A stretch of 64,000 bases of DNA from Alkaliphilus pronyensis. Its GTDB lineage: Bacteria > Bacillota > Clostridia > Peptostreptococcales > Natronincolaceae. Each line of letters opens with the position of its first letter. Within the stretch, counting starts at the first letter, position 1. Under the pieces are notes generated by a model that saw nothing but the letters and a program-made list of their open reading frames with translations, ran no database searches and was not told the origin of the DNA. Below, in pieces: positions 26,497-36,126 of this stretch. Position numbers and translations under genes: made by a program. The stretch is taken from contig NZ_WBZC01000026.1 of the NCBI RefSeq assembly GCF_009017275.1, forward strand, positions 23,670 through 87,669, given 5' to 3'.

Positions 26497-27231
26497 TTAT
26501 TTTTTCCTGTACTTATCTTCTATTATATTATACCTTTCATGGTTAATCTTGTCCCACTCAGTTTTCTTATAACTAATTCCTTTGAGTCTTTCATTAATCC
26601 AATCAGGGTCAAATTCTCTAAAGTACATCCCTTCAGCCCATGCCTTGATATCTTGATGATCTGGATGCTTCTCATCCTTGTAAATTTTCATAAACTCATA
26701 AAACCCATGAATTCCTCCAACATCTTCTGGGGGAGCTGTCTCCGCTCCATCAAATAGTGTCGGATATCCAAAGTAATAATCATCAACGATTTCTTCAAGC
26801 TTTATCGTAAACCACCAGTCATCTCCAAAGTCATAATTGTATCTGATTTCATTATGCTTCTCCAGATAAGCATCAATCTTAAGTCCAGATGGCTTACGGA
26901 CCTCAATCTTTAATCGTTCCTGATGTGGCTTCTCAAACTGAAGCATTTCTGGTGGCATTGTCTTTAGTCGCTCTTCGTACATATCTTTGTTCTTCACATA
27001 ATGCTGATGTTCAAGGTAGGCTTGTTCGTTATCTGTTACTATTTTGTTTTCTTTTGGCAGGTCAAACTCAAATAGATGATACCCTGAATGGGGATACCCA
27101 CTTTGGAAATTGGTCACGTTCTGGATGACATCATGCAGTCTTTTATATGTAGCTCCCGCTGGCATGATGACTCTTCTCCAAATAAGTGGATTTGATTCTT
27201 CAAGCTCGATTTTAATTATGTATGATTTCAT
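26497..27231 (-). CDS. Plasmid pRiA4b ORF-3 family protein
   Basis: The 244-residue protein opens YIIKIELEESNPLIWRRVIMPAGATYKRLHDVIQ. The middle has the family hallmark NYDFGDDWWFTIKLE, followed by GAETAPPEDVGG and a WINERL-type end. These are the standard motifs of the pRiA4b ORF-3-like family found with plasmids, IS elements and genomic islands. Its function is not known. Presence beside a galU fragment and element relic suggests it came in with an acquired segment. An AGGTGTTCAATAA region precedes the ATG. Confidence 0.8.
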   Translation of the reverse strand: MKSYIIKIELEESNPLIWRRVIMPAGATYKRLHDVIQNVTNFQSGYPHSGYHLFEFDLPKENKIVTDNEQAYLEHQHYVKNKDMYEERLKTMPPEMLQFEKPHQERLKIEVRKPSGLKIDAYLEKHNEIRYNYDFGDDWWFTIKLEEIVDDYYFGYPTLFDGAETAPPEDVGGIHGFYEFMKIYKDEKHPDHQDIKAWAEGMYFREFDPDWINERLKGISYKKTEWDKINHERYNIIEDKYRKK

Positions 27232-27309
27232 TTATTGAACACCTCCATTTAGTATTTGTCGAAGAGTTTATTGTCGAAGCATCTGATTATATATCTCTTC
27301 ATGCCCGTC

Positions 27310-27465
27310 TCAATATCCCCCAACTAACCTCCCCGCAGCAACCTCTGACAAAGATCCTAAATCCTTCTCCACGATTGTAACTAGATACTGTAAGAACTCA
27401 TCTCTCAAATCACTTCTTCTAAGAGCAGTCTCCACAGTAGCTTCAAGGAACCCCTGCTTATTTAG
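27310..27465 (-). pseudogene. galU: 3' fragment of a second galU
   Basis: Read on the minus strand, this stretch encodes NKQGFLEATVETALRRSDL, then RDEFLQYLVTIVEKD and a short tail ending at a TGA at 27310-27312. It aligns with the C-terminus of GalU at 21845-22723 (NKQGFLEATVEFALRRADLRDEFL). A stop codon (TAG) lies two codons upstream of NKQ, so nothing longer is open. It is not a copy of the intact gene: many codons differ. It looks like the end of a second galU cut by recombination at the junction with the murJ gene. Confidence 0.8.
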
Positions 27466-27487
27466 CTACAAGCAAACATCGAATTGT

Positions 27488-29011
27488 CTATGTAGCACCT
27501 CTTCCAAGCTTCTTCTTGATTGCTCCAACAATTACGTCAACATCTTCAATTTTCATAAAGTAGATAATCACAAAATACGATACCGCTCCAACACCGATCG
27601 CTATTAGAAGCGAAAGGTTCTGAGATAAAGAAGTTGTTAGGTAGTTAAAGCTCAGTTTAGCTAATCCGCCCATAGCTAATGAAGCAAATAAGATTTTTAG
27701 GAATGAAATGCTGATTTGCTTCATTCCGAATGGGCCTATTTTCTTGCGAAGGCTTACAAATAGTAGAATAGTAGTGAAGATAGCTGCAATTGAAGTTGCT
27801 AAAGCTAAACCCCCTATACCCAAATAACGAGATAATATAATATTAAGAATGATGTTAAGAATCATTCCTAAAGCAGCATTCTTAACCGGAGTCTTTGTAT
27901 CATGCATTGAATAAAATGCTCTAGACAAAACTTCTCGCAATCCAAAGCCCATCATCCCAATTGAATAATAGAATAAAGCTAATGATGTTAGTTCTATAGC
28001 AGCGATATCAAAAACTCCTCTTCCAAACAAAAGTGTTACAATTTCATATGAAAAAAGCAAAAAACCAATAGTTGATGGTATTACTAGTATATTAACACTA
28101 TTAATAGCCTCAGAAATAATCAACTTAAAACCATTAGCATCATTGTTCGATGTTTTCTTCGACATCATAGGAAAAATAACAGTCGCAATAGAAGTGACGA
28201 ATATGCCCTGCACGAATAAATTCAACCTATTTGCATAATTTAAAGCAGATATTCCACCAACTATTAATTGGGAAGCAATATTTCGATCTACTAAGATATT
28301 GATTTGATTTATTGAAGAGCCTATAATAATTGGAAGTCCAATCATAACCATTTTTTGTATATTGCTATCTTTGAAATCTAAATATAATTCATACTTATAT
28401 CCGAATTTTTTTAAGTATGTTAGCAAAAATACTAGTTGACTTACATAAGCAATTAAGCTCCCGATTGCCAACAACATTAAATTGAACTTTAAACTTAAAA
28501 AAATTGAGATGATAAAAAATATATTCAGCGGAATACCAATAAATGCAGGAATTACATAGTTCCCTTTTAATTGAATAAAACCACTAAGTATACTCACTGT
28601 TCCTGTAAAGTATATACCTATAATTAGAATTCTAGTAAAATTTGAAGCTAATCTTAGCGCCTCTCCTTCAAATCCTGAGGCAAAAATCATAACTATTTGG
28701 TCAGTAAAAAGATATGTAATGATAACTATAACTGTACACAACAAAGCAACTATATTTATTAAGTTGTTTGTGAACTTTAACCCTTCACTTTCTCCGGTCT
28801 TTTTTAATATACTGCTATACATAGGAATATATCCCGTTGCTATTGAAGTAGCAACAAAAGTAAAAATAACTCCAGGCACAGTTAATGAAATTAGATAAGC
28901 ATCACTAACATTCGAAGCTCCATATATATATGATAATCCTAAATCTCTTAATAATCCCAATACTTTTGAGAGTATTGCAAAAGCCATAATTATTAATGCA
29001 TTCTTTTTCAT
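27488..29011 (-). CDS. murJ: MurJ/MviN-type lipid-linked oligosaccharide flippase
   Basis: The 507-residue MOP-superfamily protein has about 14 membrane helices. It has the MurJ-style opening NALIIMAFAILSKVLGLLRD and later LFGRGVFD and GLREVLSRAFYSMHDTKTPV. MurJ flips lipid II. Inside a polysaccharide operon, between a Wzy-type gene and the galU scar, this copy may flip the polysaccharide repeat unit instead, in the role of Wzx. The start lies only 8 nt after the stop of the upstream gene. It could serve both lipids. Confidence 0.82.
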   Translation of the reverse strand: MKKNALIIMAFAILSKVLGLLRDLGLSYIYGASNVSDAYLISLTVPGVIFTFVATSIATGYIPMYSSILKKTGESEGLKFTNNLINIVALLCTVIVIITYLFTDQIVMIFASGFEGEALRLASNFTRILIIGIYFTGTVSILSGFIQLKGNYVIPAFIGIPLNIFFIISIFLSLKFNLMLLAIGSLIAYVSQLVFLLTYLKKFGYKYELYLDFKDSNIQKMVMIGLPIIIGSSINQINILVDRNIASQLIVGGISALNYANRLNLFVQGIFVTSIATVIFPMMSKKTSNNDANGFKLIISEAINSVNILVIPSTIGFLLFSYEIVTLLFGRGVFDIAAIELTSLALFYYSIGMMGFGLREVLSRAFYSMHDTKTPVKNAALGMILNIILNIILSRYLGIGGLALATSIAAIFTTILLFVSLRKKIGPFGMKQISISFLKILFASLAMGGLAKLSFNYLTTSLSQNLSLLIAIGVGAVSYFVIIYFMKIEDVDVIVGAIKKKLGRGAT

Positions 29012-29018
29012 ATTATGA

Positions 29019-30302
29019 TCAACTCACCAACTTTGAATTCTTATTAAATCGTATCCTTTTATTTACAAATATTCTCCACATCCAATAAATTCCAGACATT
29101 AATGCAATTAATTCATTAGCACTTGAGGTAAAAAGAAAGTTTCCTACTGGAAGCGAAATCATCTGTAATAGAATTAAGTAATTTGTGACTTCACTAATGG
29201 GTGTTCTATTTTTTTCCATTAATGAATATTTTGAAAATACTCCCATGCTAAAGCATAATAATAACAATCCTATATATCCAATATTATTTATAATAACTAT
29301 CGAGTCTGGATGCCATCTAACCCCAACGTGAATTATATTACTCATTAATTCCTGAATACTCGTGTTGCTAAATGATTGGAATCCCAAAGGAATAAGTCCA
29401 GATATTAAACTTGAAAATGATGAAAACCAAATTTCAGAAACATAACTGGAAACATAAAAAAATCCAAAACCAAAGTAACCATAAAATTGATAAATCAAAA
29501 ATGACAGTTTTGGAAAAAGTTTAGATACTATACCGTTAGCATCATAATTTACATCTGGACGTACAATCGACAAATCAAAAACAACGCCTCTAGCACTAAT
29601 ACCATTCAATAATATAAAAACACCTATACTTCCTAACACCAAACTTACAGTTGCAGTCTTATAGTTTATAATTCGCTTCCTAGTATTTCTTTGCTTTGAT
29701 AGTACCACATATGCAATTAGAATTATCAACTCAAAGAACTCAAAACTAGTTCCTCGTCCCACTCCTATATAGATATGAGCAAATGTAATCATAAACAAAT
29801 AAAACTTATCAAATTTGCTTCTGATCTCTTTAAATAAGAATAGAGAAATATAACTTATATAAAGAAAGAATTTCACGTAAAACAGCATTAATATATACGG
29901 AATTTTCGTTAAAGTAAGCACGTTAATCTGATTATGCTTAAAATAATTTTGATACTCATAATATACCGATACATTATTTAATAAATTAGAAATAAGCCTT
30001 ACTGGATTCTGTCCTGTATAATAATTTACAGCCATAATTGAGAACAATATAGACACAAAACCAATGGTAAGTAGCGATAGTTTTGATTTTATTAGTAACC
30101 AAAATCCGTTAGAACTGTATTTTACTTTGGTGTTCAGATTTTTTTTATAACTGTACCCGCCAAAAAAGAATAAATAGTTAATCCACATAAATAGTATAGA
30201 TAGTAACGTTTTATTTACTTCTAATGTAGTAGTACCTATTAAAAGAATTACAAATACCGTATACAGAAAATACACCCATAAAATAATTTTTTTAAAATCC
30301 AT
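29019..30302 (-). CDS. Oligosaccharide repeat-unit polymerase (Wzy-like)
   Basis: The 427-residue protein has about ten or more hydrophobic segments. A long periplasmic-type loop in the middle contains SARGVVFDLSIVRPD. It lacks strong sequence motifs, as is usual for Wzy polymerases. Position between a glycosyltransferase and a flippase supports the call. It should join undecaprenyl-linked repeat units on the outer face of the membrane. The ligase-like protein at 41949-44882 is a separate, more typical O-antigen-ligase fold. Confidence 0.65.
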   Translation of the reverse strand: MDFKKIILWVYFLYTVFVILLIGTTTLEVNKTLLSILFMWINYLFFFGGYSYKKNLNTKVKYSSNGFWLLIKSKLSLLTIGFVSILFSIMAVNYYTGQNPVRLISNLLNNVSVYYEYQNYFKHNQINVLTLTKIPYILMLFYVKFFLYISYISLFLFKEIRSKFDKFYLFMITFAHIYIGVGRGTSFEFFELIILIAYVVLSKQRNTRKRIINYKTATVSLVLGSIGVFILLNGISARGVVFDLSIVRPDVNYDANGIVSKLFPKLSFLIYQFYGYFGFGFFYVSSYVSEIWFSSFSSLISGLIPLGFQSFSNTSIQELMSNIIHVGVRWHPDSIVIINNIGYIGLLLLCFSMGVFSKYSLMEKNRTPISEVTNYLILLQMISLPVGNFLFTSSANELIALMSGIYWMWRIFVNKRIRFNKNSKLVS

Positions 30303-30321
30303 ATCACACCACTCTTAATCA

Positions 30322-31632
30322 TTATTTATTTGTATCAGTCTCTATTAAATCATTAAACTCATTAGCTAGCTTTGTTGAAACGCTGTCTTTATTATGGTTC
30401 ATTTCATATTTCAATCTACCTTCATTTGCCAAATTATGTCTCAATGCTTTATCAGTAATTAAACGTTTTAATTCTATATAAATATCTTCTGGATTGTTTA
30501 CACATAAAGCGACATCCATTAGATAACTCATGGAAGCTACTTCTTTTGGTCCTATAGCAAGTATTGGTTTGTTCAGCGACAAGTACTCTGGAATCTTTGT
30601 AGATATTGATAATCTTGTAGATTCTATACTTTTTTTATTGAAAGATTCAACATGAACTGTAATATCACAATTATTTAAAACACTTTTTAATTCATTTTGA
30701 TTAAGACTCCCACAAAATTTACTAGCCCCTTCAACATTAATTAGTTTCTTAATCTCTTGATCAGGTTCATAGCCAGAATATACTTCAAGCAACAATTTTT
30801 CTTTACCATTTTCACAATTTATTTTTTTTATTGCCTTTGCTAATAAGTTTATATTCTCAAATCTATTAAAATGTAGGCCTCCAGCATATACAAGTTTCAT
30901 AACATCATTTTCAACAATTTCTACATCGTTTAACTTCATAGATTCAGTCATATTCATTGCCAAAATACTATCTTTATTAAATAATTCTTTATATATAGAG
31001 CTCATTTCTTCTGAAATTGTTATAAGCAAATCACTTTTCTGCACTATATTTTTCATTTTTTTTAAAATATAGTATCTTCTTAACCACCAAAATAGTGAGA
31101 TAGTATTTCTAGGGAGAATATAATCATCAGTAATATAAGTAACAAGCTTAGCTTTATACCTTTTTTGAATATAATTTGCAATATCATATGCAAAACCAGT
31201 GTCCCCAGCACATAAGAAAACAATTTGTGGTTCAAAGTCATCAAGCCATTCATTCAAGTTTTCATTTTTCCACTTTTTTGATATCCAAGCAATTTCTCTG
31301 ATGATTCGAAAAAACTCATTTCTCAAATATCCTTTTTTGTATCTACCTCTATAAGTATTATTTGTTTCTATTTTGGATTCAAAGTTAACTACTTGTCCTG
31401 GTGAATGTCTTAAGATTAAACTTTTCAAAATATCAATATCTGTAATTCTGTAATATTTTTTAAAATAATCAGACGTGGGCTTCTCATGATTAAAATACAG
31501 CTGAGCAACCTCACTATAATCAAATTTACTAAAGAAAGAAGCTAAGGTTTTTCCATTATTTTTTGTTTTACTAAACGCACTATTACTTATCACTATAACT
31601 CTAGGTCTTGAGACATTTACATCTCCTAGCAT
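30322..31632 (-). CDS. Glycosyltransferase, GT4-like
   Basis: The 436-residue protein has a GT-B layout. The N-terminal half has VIVISNSAFSKTKNNGKTLA, and the C-terminal half has LVYAGGLHFNR and SISTKIPEYLSLNKPILAIGPKE, as in GT4 retaining enzymes. The start at 31632 overlaps the end of the epimerase gene by 7 nt, so translation is probably coupled. A GGGGTAGACATAT region supports the ATG. The sugar and acceptor cannot be told from sequence. Confidence 0.75.
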   Translation of the reverse strand: MLGDVNVSRPRVIVISNSAFSKTKNNGKTLASFFSKFDYSEVAQLYFNHEKPTSDYFKKYYRITDIDILKSLILRHSPGQVVNFESKIETNNTYRGRYKKGYLRNEFFRIIREIAWISKKWKNENLNEWLDDFEPQIVFLCAGDTGFAYDIANYIQKRYKAKLVTYITDDYILPRNTISLFWWLRRYYILKKMKNIVQKSDLLITISEEMSSIYKELFNKDSILAMNMTESMKLNDVEIVENDVMKLVYAGGLHFNRFENINLLAKAIKKINCENGKEKLLLEVYSGYEPDQEIKKLINVEGASKFCGSLNQNELKSVLNNCDITVHVESFNKKSIESTRLSISTKIPEYLSLNKPILAIGPKEVASMSYLMDVALCVNNPEDIYIELKRLITDKALRHNLANEGRLKYEMNHNKDSVSTKLANEFNDLIETDTNK

Positions 31633-32759
31633 ATATGTCTACCCCAAACAACTCTATTTACATAATCTGTATATGACAAAATGATTCTCAATACTTTCTC
31701 TGAAACATTTGGCATACTATAATCTGATACTAATCTTAACGTATCTTTCTGTTGAGTTTCTAATACTTCTAAACCTTGAATAATTCTTTCTTTCTTAAGC
31801 CCAACCATCATAACTGAAGCTTCTTCCATTGCCTCAGGCCTCTCGTGTGCTTGTCTAATATTAAGTGCCCTAAATCCAAGTATTGATGATTCTTCACTGA
31901 TTGTTCCGCTATCACTTAAAACAGCCTTTGCATATTTTTGGAGTTTTACATAATCGTTAAATCCAAGTGGCTTTATGGTTTTAACTAACGGATTGAACTC
32001 AATGCCTTTTGCTTCAATCATTTTTCTTGTTCTTGGATGTGTACTCACAATCAATGGCATCTGATACTTTTCTGCTATCGTGTTTAAGCTATCTACTAGA
32101 TCAATAAAGTTTTGCTCAGAGCTGATATTTTCTTCTCTATGAGCCGATACTACAAAATACTTACCTTCATATAATCCTAACCTTTCGAGTACATCTGATT
32201 TCTCAATATGGCCTTTTCTTGAATTTAGAACCTCAAACATTGGGCTGCCAGTTTTAATCACTCTATCTGCAGGCAGACCTTCTCTTAAGAGATACTCTCT
32301 AGCAATATCGCTATATGTTAGATTGATATCTGCTGTATGGTCCACAATCTTTCTGTTTGTCTCTTCTGGGACTCTCTGATCAAAGCATCTATTGCCTGCT
32401 TCCATATGAAAAATCGGGATATGTCTTCTCTTTGCAGCAATCGCACAAAGGCAACTATTCGTATCACCTAACACAAGAAACGCATCTGGTTTCACTTCTT
32501 CTAGGATTGGATCAATCTTCACGAGAATATTTCCTATCGTTTCTACTGCAGTTCCCGTTGCAGCATTCAAGAAATAATCTGGTTTCTTTAAGTTGAAGTC
32601 ATTGAAGAATACTTCATTTAGTTCATAATCATAGTTCTGTCCTGTATGAACAAGAACATGATCAATCGCTTCTGACTCATCTAATTTATTTATAACAGCT
32701 GACAGTCTGATTATTTCTGGTCTAGTCCCAACGACAGTCATAACTTTTAATTTCTTCAT
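31626..32759 (-). CDS. capG: UDP-N-acetyl-L-talosamine/UDP-GlcNAc 2-epimerase (CapG/FnlC)
   Basis: The 377-residue protein has the WecB/NeuC-type opening VMTVVGTRPEIIRLSAVI and the active-site region HMEAGNRCFDQRVPEETNR, plus SDSGTISEESSILG near the C-terminus. In the CapE-CapF-CapG set the third enzyme epimerises UDP-N-acetyl-L-pneumosamine/talosamine to UDP-L-FucNAc. The three genes are adjacent here, with CapF 3 nt upstream, so I take CapG rather than general WecB. Confidence in the family is high; the exact substrate rests on context. Confidence 0.85.
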   Translation of the reverse strand: MKKLKVMTVVGTRPEIIRLSAVINKLDESEAIDHVLVHTGQNYDYELNEVFFNDFNLKKPDYFLNAATGTAVETIGNILVKIDPILEEVKPDAFLVLGDTNSCLCAIAAKRRHIPIFHMEAGNRCFDQRVPEETNRKIVDHTADINLTYSDIAREYLLREGLPADRVIKTGSPMFEVLNSRKGHIEKSDVLERLGLYEGKYFVVSAHREENISSEQNFIDLVDSLNTIAEKYQMPLIVSTHPRTRKMIEAKGIEFNPLVKTIKPLGFNDYVKLQKYAKAVLSDSGTISEESSILGFRALNIRQAHERPEAMEEASVMMVGLKKERIIQGLEVLETQQKDTLRLVSDYSMPNVSEKVLRIILSYTDYVNRVVWGRHIC

Positions 32760-32762
32760 TAG

Positions 32763-33872
32763 TTATACCTCCAAATAATAAGTATCAGGTTTTTCAGGAT
32801 CAAATGTCTCATTGGCCCACATAATTGTTACCATATCTGAATCTCCAAGATTCTCAATGTTGTGTGTATAGCCCGTTGGTATATCAACCACTTCCATCTT
32901 GTCTCCACTTACGAAATACTCGAAAACTTCTTCTGAATCTATTTTCCTAAACCTAATGACACCTTTGCCACTTACAACTAGAAATTTCTCATTCTTCGTG
33001 TGGTGCCAGTGATTACCTTTCGTAATTCCAGGTTTTGAGATATTCACCGAAACCTGGCCACGATCTGGTGTTTTTATGAACTCAGTGAAAGACCCTCTAT
33101 GATCTACATTCATCTTTAAGTCATAACTAAACTTATCATATGGTAAGTAGCTTAAGTAAGTGCTGTAAAGTTTCTTTGCAAATGCATCAGCCATATTTGG
33201 AACTGACCTATCTTCTCTACTTTTCCTAAATGAATAAATTAAATCCGCTATCTCGCTTAAAGTAATGGTATGCACAACAGGAACTTCGCAGAATAAATCT
33301 ACTTTATTTTCATTTCTTTCTAAAGCATTAATCAGCTCACTAACAACATCATCTATATATACAAGATTCATTACTACGCTTGGATCATTTACTTGAATAG
33401 GAAGGTCATGTGCAATATTATAACAGAAAGTCGCTACTGCGCTGTTATAATTAGGTCTACACCATTTACCGAACACATTTGGAAATCTGTAAACAAGGGC
33501 TTTAGCCCCAGTTTCTTTTACATAAGTAAATAAGAGATTTTCTCCCGCCTTCTTACTTTCACCATAAGGATTAACTAACTCAGCTTGAATAGACGATGAA
33601 ATCATCACTGGGCAGGTGTTGTTATGCTTCTTAAGAGAATTCAATAAATCGGATGTAAAACCAAAATTGCCCTCCATAAATTCAGATTGTTCTTTGGGAC
33701 GGTTAATACCGGCAAGATGAAACACAAAGTCAGCCTCTTTACAGTAACCATCAAGCAAAGAAAAATCAGTATCTCTATCATACTCAAATATATCATCATA
33801 CTTCCTATTTCTCAGCTCAGCTATTAAGTTTTTTCCTATGAAGCCTTTTGCCCCAGTGACTAAAATCTTCAT
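32763..33872 (-). CDS. capF: Bifunctional UDP-sugar epimerase/reductase CapF
   Basis: The 369-residue protein joins an N-terminal SDR domain (ILVTGAKGFIGKNLIAEL, residues 1-245) to a C-terminal cupin domain (about 255-369). The cupin holds a metal-binding set in GNHWHHTKNEKFLVVSGKG. That two-domain layout is specific to CapF (FnlB/WbjC). The cupin epimerises and the SDR reduces the 4-keto intermediate made by CapE. Its start overlaps the CapE stop by one nucleotide. Confidence 0.9.
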   Translation of the reverse strand: MKILVTGAKGFIGKNLIAELRNRKYDDIFEYDRDTDFSLLDGYCKEADFVFHLAGINRPKEQSEFMEGNFGFTSDLLNSLKKHNNTCPVMISSSIQAELVNPYGESKKAGENLLFTYVKETGAKALVYRFPNVFGKWCRPNYNSAVATFCYNIAHDLPIQVNDPSVVMNLVYIDDVVSELINALERNENKVDLFCEVPVVHTITLSEIADLIYSFRKSREDRSVPNMADAFAKKLYSTYLSYLPYDKFSYDLKMNVDHRGSFTEFIKTPDRGQVSVNISKPGITKGNHWHHTKNEKFLVVSGKGVIRFRKIDSEEVFEYFVSGDKMEVVDIPTGYTHNIENLGDSDMVTIMWANETFDPEKPDTYYLEV

Positions 33873-34891
33873 TATTTATCCCAACTTTCCAATTGTTCTC
33901 TTACATAATCAAGCTGAAGTAATTTTTCTTTAATCTGCTCTATATTAAGCCTTTCTGTATTATGAGAGTTATACTCATCTTCAGATGAAAGCTTTTGATC
34001 TCCTTCAACAAAGTATTTGTCATAGTTTAAGTCTCTTTTATCAGCAGGCACTCTATAGAATTCACCTATGTCTTTTGCTACAACGTGCTCTTCTTTTGTA
34101 AGAAGTGTTTCATATAGCTTTTCACCATGACGAGTTCCGATGACTTTAATTTCATTGTCTGCTTTAAAGAGTTCTTTAACTGCTTGAGCTAAATCTCCTA
34201 TAGTTGATGCTGGGGATTTCTGAACCATAATGTCTCCAGCCTCAGCATTTTGGAAAGCAAATACAACAAGTTCAACAGCTTCTTCAAGACTCATTAGGAA
34301 TCTCGTCATATTAGGGTCTGTAACGGTAAGGGGTTTTCCACTCTTAATCTGATCAATGAACAACGGAATAACTGAACCTCTTGAAGCCATCACATTACCA
34401 TATCTGGTACCACATATGAGAGTTTTTTCCGAATCAACTGTCTTAGCTTTTGAAACAAAAACTTTCTCCATCATAGCTTTTGAGATTCCCATTGCGTTGA
34501 TCGGATAGGCTGCCTTATCTGTAGACAGACATATTACCTTTTTAGCTCCCATCTCAATAGCACCAGACAATACATTATCTGTTCCTAATACATTAGTTTT
34601 TACCGCCTCAAGTGGGAAGAACTCACAAGAAGGCACCTGCTTAAGAGCAGCTGCATGAAAGATATAATCTACCCCATGCATGGCATTCTTAACACTCGCA
34701 AGGTCTCTAACATCTCCAATATAAAATCTCAGTTTATCATTCTTGTAATGTTTTCTCATGTCATCCTGTTTCTTTTCATCACGAGAAAAAATTCGAATCT
34801 CTTTAATATCTGTATTTAGGAATCTCTTCATAACTGCATTACCAAAAGATCCTGTTCCACCTGTAATTAATAATGTTTTGTCCTTAAACAT
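33872..34891 (-). CDS. capE: UDP-GlcNAc 4,6-dehydratase/5-epimerase CapE (inverting)
   Basis: The 339-residue soluble SDR has TLLITGGTGSFGNAVMKRF. Its active region is STDKAAYPINAMGISKAMMEKV, with Met in place of the usual Tyr, as in FlaA1/CapE. The C-terminal region (YFVEGDQKLSSEDEYNSHNTERL) is also typical. It converts UDP-GlcNAc to the 4-keto-6-deoxy sugar with inversion at C5, the first step to UDP-L-FucNAc. It is followed directly by CapF and CapG. TAGGAGGAAAAATCAA precedes the ATG. Confidence 0.9.
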   Translation of the reverse strand: MFKDKTLLITGGTGSFGNAVMKRFLNTDIKEIRIFSRDEKKQDDMRKHYKNDKLRFYIGDVRDLASVKNAMHGVDYIFHAAALKQVPSCEFFPLEAVKTNVLGTDNVLSGAIEMGAKKVICLSTDKAAYPINAMGISKAMMEKVFVSKAKTVDSEKTLICGTRYGNVMASRGSVIPLFIDQIKSGKPLTVTDPNMTRFLMSLEEAVELVVFAFQNAEAGDIMVQKSPASTIGDLAQAVKELFKADNEIKVIGTRHGEKLYETLLTKEEHVVAKDIGEFYRVPADKRDLNYDKYFVEGDQKLSSEDEYNSHNTERLNIEQIKEKLLQLDYVREQLESWDK

Positions 34892-34904
34892 TTGATTTTT
34901 CCTC

Positions 34905-36125
34905 CTAAAGTTTGCTTGTAATACCTTTTAACAAGTCATTATACTTTGATGTTTGGGTTTTTCTTGCCAATTTTTCCTCAGCATATTTTCTAGCATTTTT
35001 GGACATTAAGTCAAGTTCATGTCTATTGTGATAGTAATATTTTACTAATTCAACTAAGGATTCTTTTTTAAAATTTTTAACAATTACACCAATGCCTTCA
35101 TTTGTAATTTCGTTAGAAATATAACTATCAGAATCAAACATTCCCAGCAAAGGGCTACCTGCAGCTAGAATTTGGCCAATTTTTGACGGCAACGCAATTT
35201 TAGTCATATCTCTTTCAAGCGAAACCAACTCTAAATCTCCTAAACTATATGCACTCGAAATTAAATCAATTGGTTGCAATGGAAACATTAATGTATTGTT
35301 AAGTTTCCTTCTTTTGATACTTTTCTCCATGCTTTTTTTATACGAACCATTTCCAATAATGACAAATTTAATGTCATCGAATTCTCTTTCAAGTTCTTCT
35401 GCAGCGTCTAATATAACTTCCCAATTTTGAAATAAGCCTATATCTCCTGCATATGATATGTAGAAAGATTCTTTATCCAAATCAAATTTTGAAAAAAGTT
35501 GATTCTTTTCTCTATCTACTTTATTAATTTTATCAATGTCAACCCAATTTTGAATAACCTCAACTTTATCTGCACTGCACCCTTGCTGTAAAATTGTATT
35601 TTTCATATCTTCAGATATAGTAACAATTTTTGTATTTGTGTTATAAACTTTTTTTTCGAGATTTCGCAAGAACTTAACAAGTAAATTTTTCTCACTTAAT
35701 TTTTTCATTTTCACAAGTGTATCTGGAAACAAGTCTTGGGCATTATATAACGTTGGTGCAATTTTTTTAAATTTTGTGCCTAGTAAACCTAAGAAAGGAG
35801 GAGTACTATAGATATAAATAGCATCAGCTTGATGTCTTTTAGCTTCCTTATAAATACTAAATGTTAAAAGCACATATTTAATCATTCGAATAAAAAGACC
35901 ATTTCCTTCACCGCTTTTCGAACCCACTCTAATTACCTTTACATTTTCTGCAACTTGTTCAATTGGGTTCTCCAAGTAATACTGTTTAGTTTCCTCGGTT
36001 ATCCTTCTAGAAGGAAATCCAGTTATAACTGTTACATTATTATGTTCTCCTAAATCGAGGGCAAGTTCATACAACAAAGAATGTCTTTCTTTCGCTAAAT
36101 GCCCCACAAGAAACGTAATATTCAT
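34905..36125 (-). CDS. Glycosyltransferase, GT4 (WbuB/WcaI-like), possible L-FucNAc transferase
   Basis: From the ATG at 36125 the protein has 406 residues (GGGAGG lies 7 nt before it). It has the GT-B fold with ITFLVGHLAKERHSLLYELA at the start. The C-terminal donor site is IALPSKIGQILAAGSPLLGM. Glycosyltransferases of this type (WbuB group) commonly sit next to the FnlA-FnlC/CapEFG genes and transfer L-FucNAc. That substrate is inferred from gene order only. The start overlaps the stop of the GNAT gene. Confidence 0.75.
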   Translation of the reverse strand: MNITFLVGHLAKERHSLLYELALDLGEHNNVTVITGFPSRRITEETKQYYLENPIEQVAENVKVIRVGSKSGEGNGLFIRMIKYVLLTFSIYKEAKRHQADAIYIYSTPPFLGLLGTKFKKIAPTLYNAQDLFPDTLVKMKKLSEKNLLVKFLRNLEKKVYNTNTKIVTISEDMKNTILQQGCSADKVEVIQNWVDIDKINKVDREKNQLFSKFDLDKESFYISYAGDIGLFQNWEVILDAAEELEREFDDIKFVIIGNGSYKKSMEKSIKRRKLNNTLMFPLQPIDLISSAYSLGDLELVSLERDMTKIALPSKIGQILAAGSPLLGMFDSDSYISNEITNEGIGVIVKNFKKESLVELVKYYYHNRHELDLMSKNARKYAEEKLARKTQTSKYNDLLKGITSKL

Positions 36126-36126
36126 T

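Noticed and set aside
27488..29011. Classical Wzx flippase
   Set aside because: Sequence phrases match MurJ/MviN much better; I kept MurJ type and noted the possible Wzx role.
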